Source: Streptomyces rimosus (GTDB taxonomy: Bacteria > Actinomycetota > Actinomycetes > Streptomycetales > Streptomycetaceae). Taken from it: a stretch of 64,000 nt of DNA. Positions 8,446 through 16,553 of this stretch are shown here, one piece after another. Positions within the stretch are counted from its first letter, which is position 1; the number at the start of each line of letters is the position of its first letter. Below the pieces are notes generated by a model. The model was not told the origin of the DNA. It saw only the letters and a list, made by a program, of their open reading frames with translations, and did no database searches. The stretch is taken from NCBI RefSeq assembly GCF_008704655.1, contig NZ_CP023688.1:310001-374000 (forward strand), given 5' to 3'. Position numbers and translations under genes: made by a program.

Positions 8446-9393
8446 ATGGGCGAGAAGTGGACGACAGTGAACACTCCGGACCAGCGCGGGCGGGTGGCCG
8501 TGGTGACCGGGGCCAACACCGGACTGGGGTATGAGACCGCCAAGGCGCTCGCCGAGCGCGGGGCGTCAGTGGTGCTCGCCGTGCGCAACGCAGAGAAGGG
8601 CAAGCAGGCCGCGGCCCGCATGACCGGCGACGTGACCGTGCAGGCGCTGGACCTGACCTCGCTCGACTCCATCCGGACCGCGGCGGCGGCGCTGCGGTCC
8701 CGGCTCGACCGGATCGACCTGCTGATCAACAACGCCGGCGTGATGTACACCCCGAAGCAGACCACCGCCGACGGCTTCGAGATGCAGTTCGGCACCAACC
8801 ACCTCGGCCACTTCGCGCTCACCGGGCTACTGCTGGACCTGATGCTGCCGGTGCCCGGCTCGCGCGTGGTGACGGTCAGCAGCACCGGTCACCGCATCCG
8901 GGCCGCGATCCACTTCGACGACCTGCAGTGGGAGCGGTCGTACAGCCGGGCCGCTGCCTACGGTCAGTCCAAGCTGGCCAACCTGATGTTCACGTACGAG
9001 CTGCAGCGCCGGCTCGCCGCGCACGGCACCACCATCGCGGTCGCCGCCCATCCCGGCGTGTCCAACACCGACCTCATCCGCAACACCCCCGCCGCGCTCC
9101 GCCTGCCCGTCACCTGGCTCGCGCCGCTGATCACCCAGACGCCGGCCATGGGCGCCCTGCCCACCCTGCGCGCCGCCACCGACCCCGGCGCGCTCGGCGG
9201 CCAGTACTACGGTCCCGGCGGGCGCAACGAGGTCAAGGGCCACCCCCGATTGGTCACCTCCAGCCCGGAGTCGTACGAGGTAGCCGTCCAACAGCGGCTG
9301 TGGGCCGTCTCCGAAGACCTCACCGGCGTGAAATTCCCCGTCGTTCAGTCCCAGCAGAACTCGTTTTCCTCCGGAGCGGCCATCCCGATGTAG
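8446..9393 (+). CDS. Short-chain dehydrogenase, protochlorophyllide-reductase-like
   Basis: A 315-residue SDR starting at ATG 8446. It shows the Rossmann glycine motif VVTGANTGLGYETAKAL, the NADP-preferring Arg after beta-2 (LAVRNAEKG), ALDLTSLDS, LINNAGVMYTP, the catalytic Ser in VVTVSSTGHR and the catalytic pair in AYGQSKLANLMF (YxxxK). The extended C-terminus and the NNAGVM/GTNHLGHF motifs place it among the oxidoreductases annotated after plant protochlorophyllide reductase or retinol dehydrogenase. The true substrate is unknown. It is controlled, by inference, from the triple palindrome by the divergent TetR gene, which suggests induction by a small hydrophobic carbonyl compound. Confidence 0.9.
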   Translation: MGEKWTTVNTPDQRGRVAVVTGANTGLGYETAKALAERGASVVLAVRNAEKGKQAAARMTGDVTVQALDLTSLDSIRTAAAALRSRLDRIDLLINNAGVMYTPKQTTADGFEMQFGTNHLGHFALTGLLLDLMLPVPGSRVVTVSSTGHRIRAAIHFDDLQWERSYSRAAAYGQSKLANLMFTYELQRRLAAHGTTIAVAAHPGVSNTDLIRNTPAALRLPVTWLAPLITQTPAMGALPTLRAATDPGALGGQYYGPGGRNEVKGHPRLVTSSPESYEVAVQQRLWAVSEDLTGVKFPVVQSQQNSFSSGAAIPM

Positions 9394-9520
9394 CCCGCGC
9401 TGATAGGAGGCGCCGGCTCGTCCGGCGCTCCGCCGCCCGACGGTCGGGGCTCCGGCGGCAGGACAGTAAGCACCCGTTTTGCCCGGTAGCCGCTGGTCAA
9501 GCAGCTGGCTGGCCGGTAAA

Positions 9521-9536
9521 TATAATCTGTCCCATG
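9521..9536 (+). promoter_or_regulatory. TATAAT -10 box abutting an ATG (leaderless start)
   Basis: A perfect TATAAT at 9521-9526 is followed after only 7 bp by ATG 9534-9536. Transcription would begin at or within a base or two of the ATG, so a leaderless mRNA is predicted. No purine-rich ribosome-binding site precedes the ATG, in agreement. A convincing -35 box was not found. Confidence 0.5.
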
Positions 9537-9890
9537 TCGAAGCCTGACGAGCTGCTTGTTGAGGTCGCCGCCCTGGTGGAGTCCGGGCGAAGCACTCAGA
9601 TGTCCCTGACCGTGGTCACCGGTGGTGCTGTCATCACCGGTCGGCTGGCTCCCGAAGCCGTGTGGCGGCAGAGAGTGTCGGAGGTACTGACGGATTCGGA
9701 CCGCGTGGGCGAGTTCTCCGCCGTCTTCGACACCCCCGTGATGAACGGGCCGCCTACGCATCTGCACTTTCATGTCGCCCGGATCCTGCAGGGCACGGTC
9801 GGGATCCCCGAGACGGGCGGAATGTACCGTGTCGCGATCGAGGACGTCAGTTCCTGGACCGTAGGCGATTTCAGCTATTCCGACCACTGA
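9534..9890 (+). CDS. Small conserved protein, weakly GvpU-like
   Basis: A 118-residue soluble protein. The N-terminal half (LLVEVAALVESG, MSLTVVTGGAVITGRLAP) resembles the opening of GvpU-type gas-vesicle accessory proteins, where a short helix is followed by a paired-strand 'LTL-V-G-VISG-L' unit. The second half (THLHFHVARILQG, MYRVAIEDVSSWTVGDFSYS) looks like further strands. No gas-vesicle gene is nearby, so a gas-vesicle role is not supported and homologues occur as single genes. The start is chosen because a TATAAT box lies 7 bp upstream; translation is probably leaderless. Confidence 0.65.
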   Translation: MSKPDELLVEVAALVESGRSTQMSLTVVTGGAVITGRLAPEAVWRQRVSEVLTDSDRVGEFSAVFDTPVMNGPPTHLHFHVARILQGTVGIPETGGMYRVAIEDVSSWTVGDFSYSDH

Positions 9891-10599
9891 ACGACCACTG
9901 CGACGGTAAGCCGCTGCACGCGGCGTGGGCCCGGCCGAGCTGGGGCCGATCGGGGCGGCTGGAGCGGCACCCGAAGTGCCGGTCGGTTCCGCGACAGGAG
10001 GTCGCGCCCGAGTACCGGCACGCCTCGGCCGGGAACTGGCCGGGCAGTGCGCCGCGCCGCCCGGGGCAGGTCTCGTACGTCGCCACACTCCACTCGTCGT
10101 CGGCGCCCCGCGCCCGGGTGATCGCCCGGCCGCGGGGCGCCGCGCTGTTACACAAGGCCGCCGAGAACGTCGACGGTGCCTACGCCGCAGCACGCTGGGC
10201 CCGCGCCGCAGCCGAAGCCGCCGGGCAGGACGCCGCCGCGGCCGAGAAGGCACACGGCACGACTCCTGCGACTCGCAGTCACGAGCATGGCGGACCGCTG
10301 GCGGCTGGCTCCCGGTCGCCCAGGACGATTACGGGTGTCCCCGTCTTCGCCTGAAGGCCACCGGCTTCCCCAACAGCTCGCGGGAGTGACGGCGGCTTTC
10401 GTTTCCGGACAGCCGGCGGCGAGCTTGCGCAGTGTGGTGGAGGTCCGGCGGAGGGCCGGGCGACGTCACGGCCTGCCGGCCCCGCTTGCGGCTGAAGTCT
10501 TCGCTTTTTCCGGAGGTTGCACTCCGGGTTGGCCAATATCTGTGTCCGCGAGATGAAAGTTTGACGGACCGTGTGATGAGAGTTTTTGCCGCAGTGAGC
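9891..10599. other. 709-bp stretch with no supported gene
   Basis: Several overlapping open frames exist on both strands but none has a credible start, ribosome-binding site or family match. One plus-strand frame contains an Ala-rich segment (AYAAARWARAAAEAAGQD, about 10190-10240) that could be the tail of a decayed gene. I treat the stretch as gene debris or spacer. Confidence 0.35.
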
Positions 10600-10813
10600 G
10601 GAGTGGAATTAATCAAGTGACGGGGGCCGCTGCGGCGTGCTACTGTCGATCTCAGTTGCAGTTGTGGTTCCCGAGCTTCAAGTGCCCTCACTCGGCTCCA
10701 GCCGGTGGGAGCGTTTTTGTATTTCCGGTCATTTTCCGGGCGGGGTAATCATTGCGGCGACACGGCGTCCGCGCAGTGCGGACCCCGATGTACTGCCCCA
10801 AAGGAGATATGAC
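10600..10813 (+). promoter_or_regulatory. Long leader of the cold-shock gene
   Basis: About 200 bp of relatively AT-richer sequence precedes the csp ATG and ends in a near-ideal ribosome-binding site AAGGAGAT (10801-10808). Long structured leaders are typical of cold-shock genes, where they influence mRNA stability and translation at low temperature. The exact transcription start cannot be placed. Confidence 0.45.
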
Positions 10814-11017
10814 ATGGCTACTGGCACCGTGAAGTGGTTCAACTCGGAAAAGGGATTCGGCTTCATCGAGCAGGACGGTGGCGGCCCCGACGTGTTCGCC
10901 CACTACTCGAACATCGCCGCCCAGGGCTTCCGTGAGCTGCTCGAAGGCCAGAAGGTGAACTTCGACATCGCGCAGGGCCAGAAGGGCCCGACGGCCGAGA
11001 ACATCGTTCCGGCCTGA
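10814..11017 (+). CDS. Cold-shock protein (CspA family)
   Basis: A 67-residue single cold-shock-domain protein, the usual length. RNP1 is KGFGFIEQ and RNP2 is DVFAHYSNI, with [16 protein letters not shown] at the start. These aromatic residues bind single-stranded nucleic acid and melt RNA structure. ATG 10814 follows a strong ribosome-binding site. In Streptomyces this csp type is often followed by a DEAD-box helicase and an SCO5918-family gene. Here the helicase is only a fragment and an unrelated gene lies between. Transcription ends at a strong hairpin. Confidence 0.97.
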   Translation: MATGTVKWFNSEKGFGFIEQDGGGPDVFAHYSNIAAQGFRELLEGQKVNFDIAQGQKGPTAENIVPA

Positions 11018-11033
11018 CACTGACGCACACTTC

Positions 11034-11075
11034 GCAGCTGGGGCCCGCATCCTTCGGGGTGCGGGCCCCAGCTGC
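11034..11075 (+). terminator. Strong hairpin terminator after csp
   Basis: Perfect 16-bp arms GCAGCTGGGGCCCGCA (11034-11049) and TGCGGGCCCCAGCTGC (11060-11075) enclose a 10-nt loop containing TTCG, starting 16 bp after the csp stop. No U tract follows, as usual in Streptomyces. Confidence 0.88.
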
Positions 11076-11224
11076 ACGCAATTCCCGCAGCGGTTTCACC
11101 GGCGGGACGACGCGGAGGAATGTGCAGCCTCGCCACATGCGGATCCCCGTTTCGCAAGTGCAGAATTACCCTGAAGAGCTACACCGAAGTCGACGCCTGG
11201 GCTTTACGCCTTTCGATGCGTCAC

Positions 11225-11935
11225 CTATTCCAGCACCTGCTCCCGCGCGCTTTCCTGTCGGCCGGTTTTGTTTTGCTGTCGGTCCATACTTGAAGTTCTC
11301 CATGCCGCCCCGACCAGGGATGCCGCGGCAGCCACCAACCCCAGGAACACCGCCTCCCACGAGGGGCTGGCCTCCAGGCCGGATTTGGCGACTTCGCGGG
11401 CGATGGCCGCCAGCACCTGGCGCGCCTTGTTCTTGCCACCACCGCCTGGGTCGGCCTCCCAGACCTGGATGTTGCCGCCCACGAACTTCTCGGCCGCGCC
11501 CTTGCACCAGAACGCGTCAGGCCCGAAATTCTTCACCGTGCCCGTATGGATCTCACCGTACTCGGGGGTGAGCATGACGATCTGGGCCTGGCTGTCACCG
11601 GCCGCGCCGCTCGCCCAGTAGACCTCGTCGCTGCCGGCTTCGTTGGACTCGCGGTCGCAGCGGAACCGTACGAACTTCACCCGCCTCTCGTAGACCTGAT
11701 CGATCTCGAACTCGGTTCCCTCGGTCGGCGCCCCGGTGACCACCACCACTTCTTCCCGGCCGGTCAGCACCTCCTCGGCTTCGATCCCCTCCTTCAGCGG
11801 ACGGTCGACGACCAGCGCCGGGAACAGGGAGGCGGCGCCCGTCCGCGAGGCCGGCTCCTGGTAGATCCGGCCGAACTCAGCAACCAGCTCCTTGCCGAAC
11901 AACGCCTCCAGCTCACTGGTCAGCCGCCTTCCCAA
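11225..11935 (-). CDS. Hypothetical protein with one membrane helix
   Basis: I do not recognise this family. The frame runs 236 residues from a TTG at 11933-11935; a TGA lies about 9 codons upstream and no ATG or GTG fits, so the start is uncertain or the 5' end is lost. Residues 1-150 look like a soluble mixed domain (ELEALFGKELVAEFGRIYQE, EVVVVTGAPTEGTEFEIDQV, KNFGPDAFWCKGAAEKFVGG). Residues 195-212 (AVFLGLVAAAASLVGAAW) form one hydrophobic segment followed by a charged tail, suggesting a C-terminal membrane anchor. It interrupts the csp-helicase-SCO5918 order and runs opposite to it, consistent with an insertion. Confidence 0.6.
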   Translation of the reverse strand: MGRRLTSELEALFGKELVAEFGRIYQEPASRTGAASLFPALVVDRPLKEGIEAEEVLTGREEVVVVTGAPTEGTEFEIDQVYERRVKFVRFRCDRESNEAGSDEVYWASGAAGDSQAQIVMLTPEYGEIHTGTVKNFGPDAFWCKGAAEKFVGGNIQVWEADPGGGGKNKARQVLAAIAREVAKSGLEASPSWEAVFLGLVAAAASLVGAAWRTSSMDRQQNKTGRQESAREQVLE

Positions 11936-12154
11936 CGCGGTCAGCTCCAGCCCTGCTCACGGCGGGACGCCCCACGCAGCATGACACCGACCAGGACGTT
12001 CGCCGCCGGGCACTGCCGCAGCCGGCGCACCGAACGCGACCGGGCGAACCAGTCAAGATCGCCAGCCCCGCTCTGCGCGCTGAACAGATAGGTGCGCTAA
12101 AGGACCGGTCGGAAACGCGCACGCAATAGTTCAGTGCCCAGGTCAAAAGCTCGG

Positions 12155-12393
12155 GCGCTGAACTCTTTTCTCTCATCCGACAGCCCGCACCGCTGGTCAG
12201 CGTGCCGAGCCCGGTCAGCTGCCGGGGGTGATCCTCGTACCGACACGCGAGCTGGCGCAGCAGGTGACGGATGCGCTCATTCCGTACCTGCCGGTGGTCG
12301 ATGAGCAAGGCGAAGCTCCGGGCGTCCTCGCCCCTCCTCCCGCTGAACGGTTTCGCCCCGGCCGGGCCGTTCTTCCCCTCTCCTTGTGAGGTC
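12155..12393 (+). pseudogene. DEAD-box RNA helicase fragment
   Basis: The plus-strand frame reads RTAGQRAEPGQLPG and then VILVPTRELAQQVTDAL, which is motif Ia (PTRELA-Q) of DEAD-box helicases with the preceding strand. Motif I (Walker A), DEAD, SAT and the whole second RecA domain are absent. The frame continues into unrelated Pro/Arg-rich sequence to a TGA just before the SCO5918 gene. This is the place where an intact csp-linked helicase of about 450-600 residues would normally sit. It is a short relic left by deletion. Confidence 0.65.
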
Positions 12394-12395
12394 TC

Positions 12396-13028
12396 ATGCG
12401 CTGTGTCATCGCCCGCTTCCCCTTCGAGCTCACCAAGAGCGGCGTGCTGGAGTCGATGAAGGGCATCACGCCCGAAGCCGGCACCGGTGAATTCGTGGCC
12501 ATCGGCCGCCGCCGCTATCCCGTCAAGCAAGTCGGCCAGGTCATCACCGGCCAGGACCACCGCGATTTCACCGCCGACGAAGCCGTCCGGGCCATGACGC
12601 GGCTCGGCTTCACCTGCCACACCCTCCCCGAGGCCGCACCCGTAAGCGCCCTCAGCCCGCTCCAGCACGCTTCCGTGCTGGTAAGCACTGGCCTCGGTGT
12701 GCGGAGTAACCTGCATTCAGGCTCTTGTCGCCATGCTCCGGCCCGGCGAGCTCGGCCCGAGGGGGCTGTGATGGGAATGCTTGAGGTGGGCAGCGTGGCC
12801 TGGAGGCGGGAGATGCACGAGCGGAACTCCGTGGTGAGAGCGCATGCCCTGCAGCAGCGTGAGACAGCTCGTCGCATGGTTGCGGATGCCCGTCGAATGC
12901 GCGCAGGTGCTCAGCGGGACTTGGACGCGGGCGAGCGAGGTCGTGCAGCTGATGGTTCCCAGGTCAGGCCAGTAGGGCGCGTTTGCGGAGGAGTTCGAAT
13001 CCTGAGCGGCCGAACATCTGGCGCTTGA
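12396..13028 (+). CDS. SCO5918-family protein with aberrant C-terminal extension
   Basis: The first ~95 residues (MRCVIARFPFELTKSGVLES, IGRRRYPVKQVGQVITGQDH, DEAVRAMTRLGFTCHTLPEA, LSPLQHASVLV) match the small SCO5918-family proteins found beside cold-shock and helicase genes in Streptomyces. Their function is unknown. Typical members end near residue 100-110. Here the frame continues for another ~115 residues, first through a basic helical stretch (SVAWRREMHERNSVVRAHA, beginning near an internal ATG at 12771), then into sequence antisense to the ISL3 relic. The normal stop has apparently been lost by rearrangement, so the mature length is doubtful. The start is 2 bp after the helicase-fragment stop. 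Confidence 0.65.
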   Translation: MRCVIARFPFELTKSGVLESMKGITPEAGTGEFVAIGRRRYPVKQVGQVITGQDHRDFTADEAVRAMTRLGFTCHTLPEAAPVSALSPLQHASVLVSTGLGVRSNLHSGSCRHAPARRARPEGAVMGMLEVGSVAWRREMHERNSVVRAHALQQRETARRMVADARRMRAGAQRDLDAGERGRAADGSQVRPVGRVCGGVRILSGRTSGA

Positions 13029-13400
13029 GCATCTTGATCCTGTTTACGTGGCCTTCGACGACGCCGGAGTTCCAGGGCAGTGTGAGGCCGGCGGTGACGG
13101 CGTCGAGGTCGCGTTCGAGATGCTGGGCGAAGCCCCGGAGGCTGGGCAGGCCGGCAGCGGACGTGGCGGCTTCGATCCAAGGGCAACTGGTGGCCCTGGA
13201 GGTGGGCCACCATGTGGCCGAAGGAGCGCACATGCTCGGAGAGCGCCGTCAGTTCGGGGCAGTTGGCCAGGACGACCTTGAGGTGGGGCCGGTCGCCTTC
13301 GGTAAGGGCGTCGGGGTGGGTGAGGAGCCAGCGCGTGATGGTGCGGGCCGATGGGGCGGTCGGGGGCTGACCGGTTGGTGCTTGCCGCGCAGGTTCTGCT
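12964..13400 (-). pseudogene. ISL3-family transposase C-terminal fragment, frameshifted
   Basis: The minus strand encodes the last ~145 residues of an ISL3 transposase. TRWLLTHPDALTEGDRPHL, VLANCPELTALSEHVRSFGH and MVAHLQGHQLP come first. A frame change near 13195 leads to WIEAATSAAGLPSLRGFAQH, then LTLPWNSGVVEGHVNRIKML and GRSGFELLRKRALLA. The WNSGVVEG-N-IK motif is the hallmark of the family's C-terminus and carries the last acidic catalytic residue. N-terminal zinc-finger and DDE parts are absent; the upstream side abuts the BldC-like gene. A tRNA-like GTTCGAATCC on the plus strand is part of this coding fragment. Confidence 0.75.
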
Positions 13401-13430
13401 GACGGTGAAGCCCGCCTGGCCCCGCCCGTC

Positions 13431-13769
13431 TCAGGGCTCGGTCGGCGGGTTCGGCCGTTCGGCGGCGCGGCGGTATTCGGCGTTGATCCGCTGGGCTTCT
13501 TCGAGCTGGTCTTCGAGGATGATGATGCGGCAGGCGGCCTCGATAGGGGTGCCCTGGTCGACGAGCTCGCGGGCACGGGCGGCGATACGCAGCTGGTAGC
13601 GGGAGTAGCGGCGGTGGCCGCCGGCGGAGCGCAGCGGGGTGACCAGGCGCGCTTCGCCGATGGCGCGCAGGAAGCCCTGGGTGGTGCCGAGCATCTCGGC
13701 GGCCCGCCCTATGGTGTACGCGGGGTAGTCCTCGTCGTCGATCCGGCCGTACGAGTCGTCTGCTGTCAT
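13431..13769 (-). CDS. MerR/BldC-like helix-turn-helix regulator
   Basis: A 112-residue DNA-binding protein. Residues 17-85 are a MerR-type winged helix: [20 protein letters not shown], then [19 protein letters not shown] with the conserved GGHRRY wing, and [20 protein letters not shown] basic/acidic helix ([20 protein letters not shown]) follows and may dimerise. It lacks a ligand domain, as do BldC-like and small MerR regulators of Streptomyces. It stands alone; an imperfect GC-rich hairpin lies just upstream. Its targets are unknown. Confidence 0.88.
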   Translation of the reverse strand: MTADDSYGRIDDEDYPAYTIGRAAEMLGTTQGFLRAIGEARLVTPLRSAGGHRRYSRYQLRIAARARELVDQGTPIEAACRIIILEDQLEEAQRINAEYRRAAERPNPPTEP

Positions 13770-13795
13770 CGAACCTCTTTCATGGAACGCGTCGA

Positions 13796-13828
13796 GGGGC
13801 CCGGATGCCGTACAGGCACCCGGGCCCC
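13796..13828. terminator. GC-rich hairpin upstream of the MerR-like gene
   Basis: Arms GGGGCCCGGATGCC (13796-13809) and GGCACCCGGGCCCC (13815-13828) pair with a single mismatch across a 5-nt loop. It lies 27 bp upstream of the minus-strand start at 13769. It could end transcription entering from the right or act as a leader structure. Confidence 0.55.
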
Positions 13829-13829
13829 G

Positions 13830-14548
13830 AAGGAACTGCTACACCATCTGCCGGCCTTGCTAATGCGCCGGCCTTCTGTATCCGCCGGCCCGGCCGAAAA
13901 GCTGCCGGGACTGCGGGGATCGCGGTTGCTTGACCGGAGACCACCTCACTATCGATGTCCTGCGGTACCCGGACTTCACACGTGCGCCCGGGCGATCCTG
14001 ATGGCGCTCGCTCCTCCGTCCTTCCCTCAGTGATCAACTACTGTACTGCGAACTGCTCAGCGGCCTGTGACAGCGCCGCTTTCCGACAGCCAGCCCCGTT
14101 GCCCGTCCTGCGGCGTGAGGCTCACTGCCTTACGTCCGGTGCGCGCGCCTGCAGCCGACGCCTTCACCGGGGTCCTGCTCACGGCGGCCCCTGACACTGC
14201 GGGCCACCCGGTGCGGCCGTCAGCCCCGTCGCCATCCTGCAACCGTGGCTTCGGGACTCCACCGCCGCACCGTCCTGCATGCTGCATGTGCGGGTCCTGC
14301 TGCCCGGCAGTTCGTCCCTGCCGGGCCCTGCGGTCCTTCTGGTTACGAGAGAAATCGTAACCACACCCCCGCCAAATGTCTACTCCGGCCGACATAGATT
14401 TTTGCGTGTTCGACCGAGAGATAATCGGCTTCGAACGGTGACGGGGCCGAGGCGCAGCCCGCACCGCCGGAGTAGCGGGCGGCAGGCCGGGGCACACGCA
14501 GCAGACAGGCGGGACCGGGCATGGACGAGTCAGAGACCAGGTGACCTG
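13830..14548. other. Intergenic stretch with no well-supported gene
   Basis: About 720 bp. One plus-strand frame from GTG 14067 (97 residues) begins with a possible zinc-ribbon start (QPRCPSCGVRLTAL) but decays into Pro/Cys/Arg-rich sequence without coding character, so it may be a remnant. A local AT-richer patch at 14345-14420 may hold the promoter of the downstream ATPase gene. Confidence 0.35.
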
Positions 14549-14938
14549 ATGGACACGGTGAACCTCAGCGCCGCCCCCGCCCGCTCCGGGAACTCCGCCG
14601 CCGACGCCCGCGAGCGCGCCCGGGCCTTCCTGGACGGCCTCTTGCCTCCGGTCACGTCCGAGGCCGCGGGCACCGTGCTCCTGGTCGTCTCCGAACTCGT
14701 CACCAACGCCCTGCGCCACGCGGGCGGCACCTGGACCCTGGAGCTGACCGCGCACCCGCACGGCATCGAGGTAGCCGTGCACGACCCCAGCCCGCAGCCG
14801 CCACGCCCGCGCACCCCCGACCTCAACGGCCGCACCGGAGGATTCGGCTGGCCCCTGGTCACCCGCCTCGCCCACACCACCGCGATCACCCCTAGGCCCT
14901 CCGGCGGCAAAACCGTCAGCGCCCTCCTCCCCCGGTAG
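14549..14938 (+). CDS. RsbW/SpoIIAB-like ATP-binding anti-sigma-type regulator
   Basis: A 129-residue stand-alone GHKL/HATPase domain. The N-box is LLVVSELVTNALRHAG, with Glu and Asn for Mg-ATP; the G1-like region is VAVHDPSPQPP (D-x-[SG]); the G2-like segment is TGGFGWPLVTRLA and the protein ends GGKTVSALLPR. Streptomyces has dozens of such proteins; characterised relatives bind and phosphorylate anti-anti-sigma factors or hold sigma factors. No partner gene is adjacent. The start ATG 14549 is chosen over longer frames because the domain begins there and upstream residues lack coding character. Confidence 0.85.
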   Translation: MDTVNLSAAPARSGNSAADARERARAFLDGLLPPVTSEAAGTVLLVVSELVTNALRHAGGTWTLELTAHPHGIEVAVHDPSPQPPRPRTPDLNGRTGGFGWPLVTRLAHTTAITPRPSGGKTVSALLPR

Positions 14939-15428
14939 CGCCACCGTCGGCCCTCTTGGGGTCGCTGAGACCCGCTGCCGAAAGCCGGCATGCCAAGGAC
15001 CGCGGGCCTCTGGCCCGCCCGTGCGGTACGACTTTTCGTCCCCCGGCCGGCCCCGGACCGTGCCGGTGAACAGGACTTCTCAGCCAGGCCTCCGCGGCCG
15101 GTCCGGGCCGCCGTACGGGTGGCGTGTGCGCCCTTGTCGTGCGTCGTTGAGCTGCGGAAACATATTCTGCTGCCGGGCGGTGGCTGAGAGTGCCCGCTGG
15201 CTGGGCCGCCGTTCCGGCGGGGCGGCTCGTACGGGTTCGAAACGGCAGCCGTAGGAGCCGCCCCTGCCGGTCCCGGATGCGGGACAGCGGCCAAACACGG
15301 AGCCCGCATCAGCTGATGTCCAGCCTTGCCTGCGACTGGCATAAGACCTGTCTGGCGACCTCCACCACTACGTCCACTCCGCCCACCCCGGCCTGCGCTG
15401 GAACTACCTCCCCGCCCTCGAACGCCAC
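14939..15428. other. Intergenic debris with one strong hairpin
   Basis: About 490 bp without a supported gene. The plus strand near 15345-15430 reads LHHYVHSAHPGLRWNYLPAL, which looks like a piece of a real protein but has no start, continuation or family I can name. It runs directly into the IS481 relic. Confidence 0.35.
15219..15264. terminator. Long GC-rich inverted repeat
   Basis: GGGGCGGCTCGTACGG (15219-15234) pairs with CCGTAGGAGCCGCCCC (15249-15264) with one internal mismatch and a 14-nt loop. It may end transcription from the ATPase gene 280 bp upstream, or be a structure left from a lost element. Confidence 0.55.
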
Positions 15429-15836
15429 CTAAGCCCGCGCGGGGCCTTCTCGTGCCTCCAGGGCCTCGGTGTAGGCGAGCCGGGAATGGTCGTCGAGAGC
15501 GGAGTGGAGATACGTCTGGCCGAGCTTCTTGAGGTCGACGTGGACCAGGTCACCGACCCGGTCGTGCTCGTAGCGGATGACCTCGGGCGGATGCTGGCCG
15601 GTCGGCGGGTCAAGGTCGCGCAGCCGGTTCGGCCCGCGTCGCACCAGGACGCGGTGGATGGTGGCCGACACCACCGCAGCGGCCGCCAAGGCCCTCGGAC
15701 GAGTCGGCATCAGTGCCGATATCCCACCCGCGTACACCCAGCTCGCCACCTGGCGCAGCCGGCCCCTCCCCGACACCGTCCGCCGCAGCGCCGCCACCCG
15801 GCGCTGAGGCGGCACCAGCCTCCCGAGACAGCACAT
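15429..15836 (-). pseudogene. IS481-like transposase fragment
   Basis: The minus-strand frame ends at TAG 15429-15431. It contains ATIHRVLVRRGPNRLRDLD, then VIRYEHDRVGDLVHVDLKKL and YLHSALDDHSRLAYTEAL. The GDLVHVD-KKLG and DDHSRLAY motifs carry the first two Asp of the DDE catalytic triad of IS481-type transposases. An internal deletion removes the residues normally between KKLG and YLHSA, and the C-terminal third with the catalytic Glu is missing. The N-terminal ~60 residues are doubtful. Confidence 0.7.
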
Positions 15837-15926
15837 CTAAATAAGGTTCTTAGATTTCAGTGCTCCCCTTTGGCTAGTTGACCGCCTCGCCCCGCGCCAC
15901 GCGGCACGATTTTGAGGAGCTCCGCC

Positions 15927-16553
15927 ATGACCACGCCCGCCCCGACCGCTTCTTCCGCCGCTGCCGTCCCGCCCGTCGTCGCCGTCGCCTACCACTCGGG
16001 GTACGGCCACACCGCGGTGCTCGCCGAGGCGGTGCGCGACGGTGCCGCCGATGCCGGGGCGACCGTCCACCTGGTCAAGGTCGATGAGATCACCGAGGAG
16101 CAGTGGGACCTGCTCGACGCCGCCGACGCGATCGTCTTCGGCTCGCCGACCTACATGGGCACCGCGTCCGGCGCCTTCCATGTCTTCGCCGAGGCCACCT
16201 CGAAGCGCTACACGACCCGCGCCTGGCAGGACAAGCTCGCGGCGGGCTTCACCAACTCCGGCTCCAAGAGCGGCGACAAGCTGCACACCCTGCAGTTCTT
16301 CACCGTACTGGCCGCCCAGCACGGCATGCACTGGGTCAGCCTCGGCCTACTGCCCGGCTGGCACTCCACCACCGCCTCCGAGAACGACCTCAACCGCCTC
16401 GGCTTCTACCTGGGCGCCGGCGCCCAGACCGACACCGACCGGGGCCCCGACGGCGTCCACAAGGCCGACATAGCCACCGCCGACCACCTCGGCCGCCGCG
16501 TCGCCGCCCAGGCCGCGGTCTACGCCGCCGGCCGAGCCGCCGTCGCCGCCTGA
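15927..16553 (+). CDS. Flavodoxin-family NAD(P)H:quinone reductase (WrbA-like)
   Basis: A 208-residue flavodoxin-fold protein from ATG 15927 behind GAGGAG. After a Pro/Ala-rich start the FMN phosphate loop is AVAYHSGYGHTAVLAEAV. The second loop is VFGSPTYMGTASGAFHVFAE and the third is LAAGFTNSGSKSGDKLHTLQ. These match WrbA and related NAD(P)H-dependent FMN reductases that reduce quinones by two electrons and protect against redox cycling. It is a single gene between IS481 debris and a convergent GNAT gene. The substrate is not predictable. Confidence 0.9.
   Translation: MTTPAPTASSAAAVPPVVAVAYHSGYGHTAVLAEAVRDGAADAGATVHLVKVDEITEEQWDLLDAADAIVFGSPTYMGTASGAFHVFAEATSKRYTTRAWQDKLAAGFTNSGSKSGDKLHTLQFFTVLAAQHGMHWVSLGLLPGWHSTTASENDLNRLGFYLGAGAQTDTDRGPDGVHKADIATADHLGRRVAAQAAVYAAGRAAVAA

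Noticed and set aside
12980..13010. tRNA-like GTTCGAATCC
   Set aside because: It is the antisense of the FELLRKR segment of the ISL3 transposase. No acceptor or anticodon stem can be formed around it.
12771..13028. Separate small gene within the SCO5918 run-on
   Set aside because: The helical segment from ATG 12771 might be real, but its second half is antisense to the ISL3 relic and no family is recognised.
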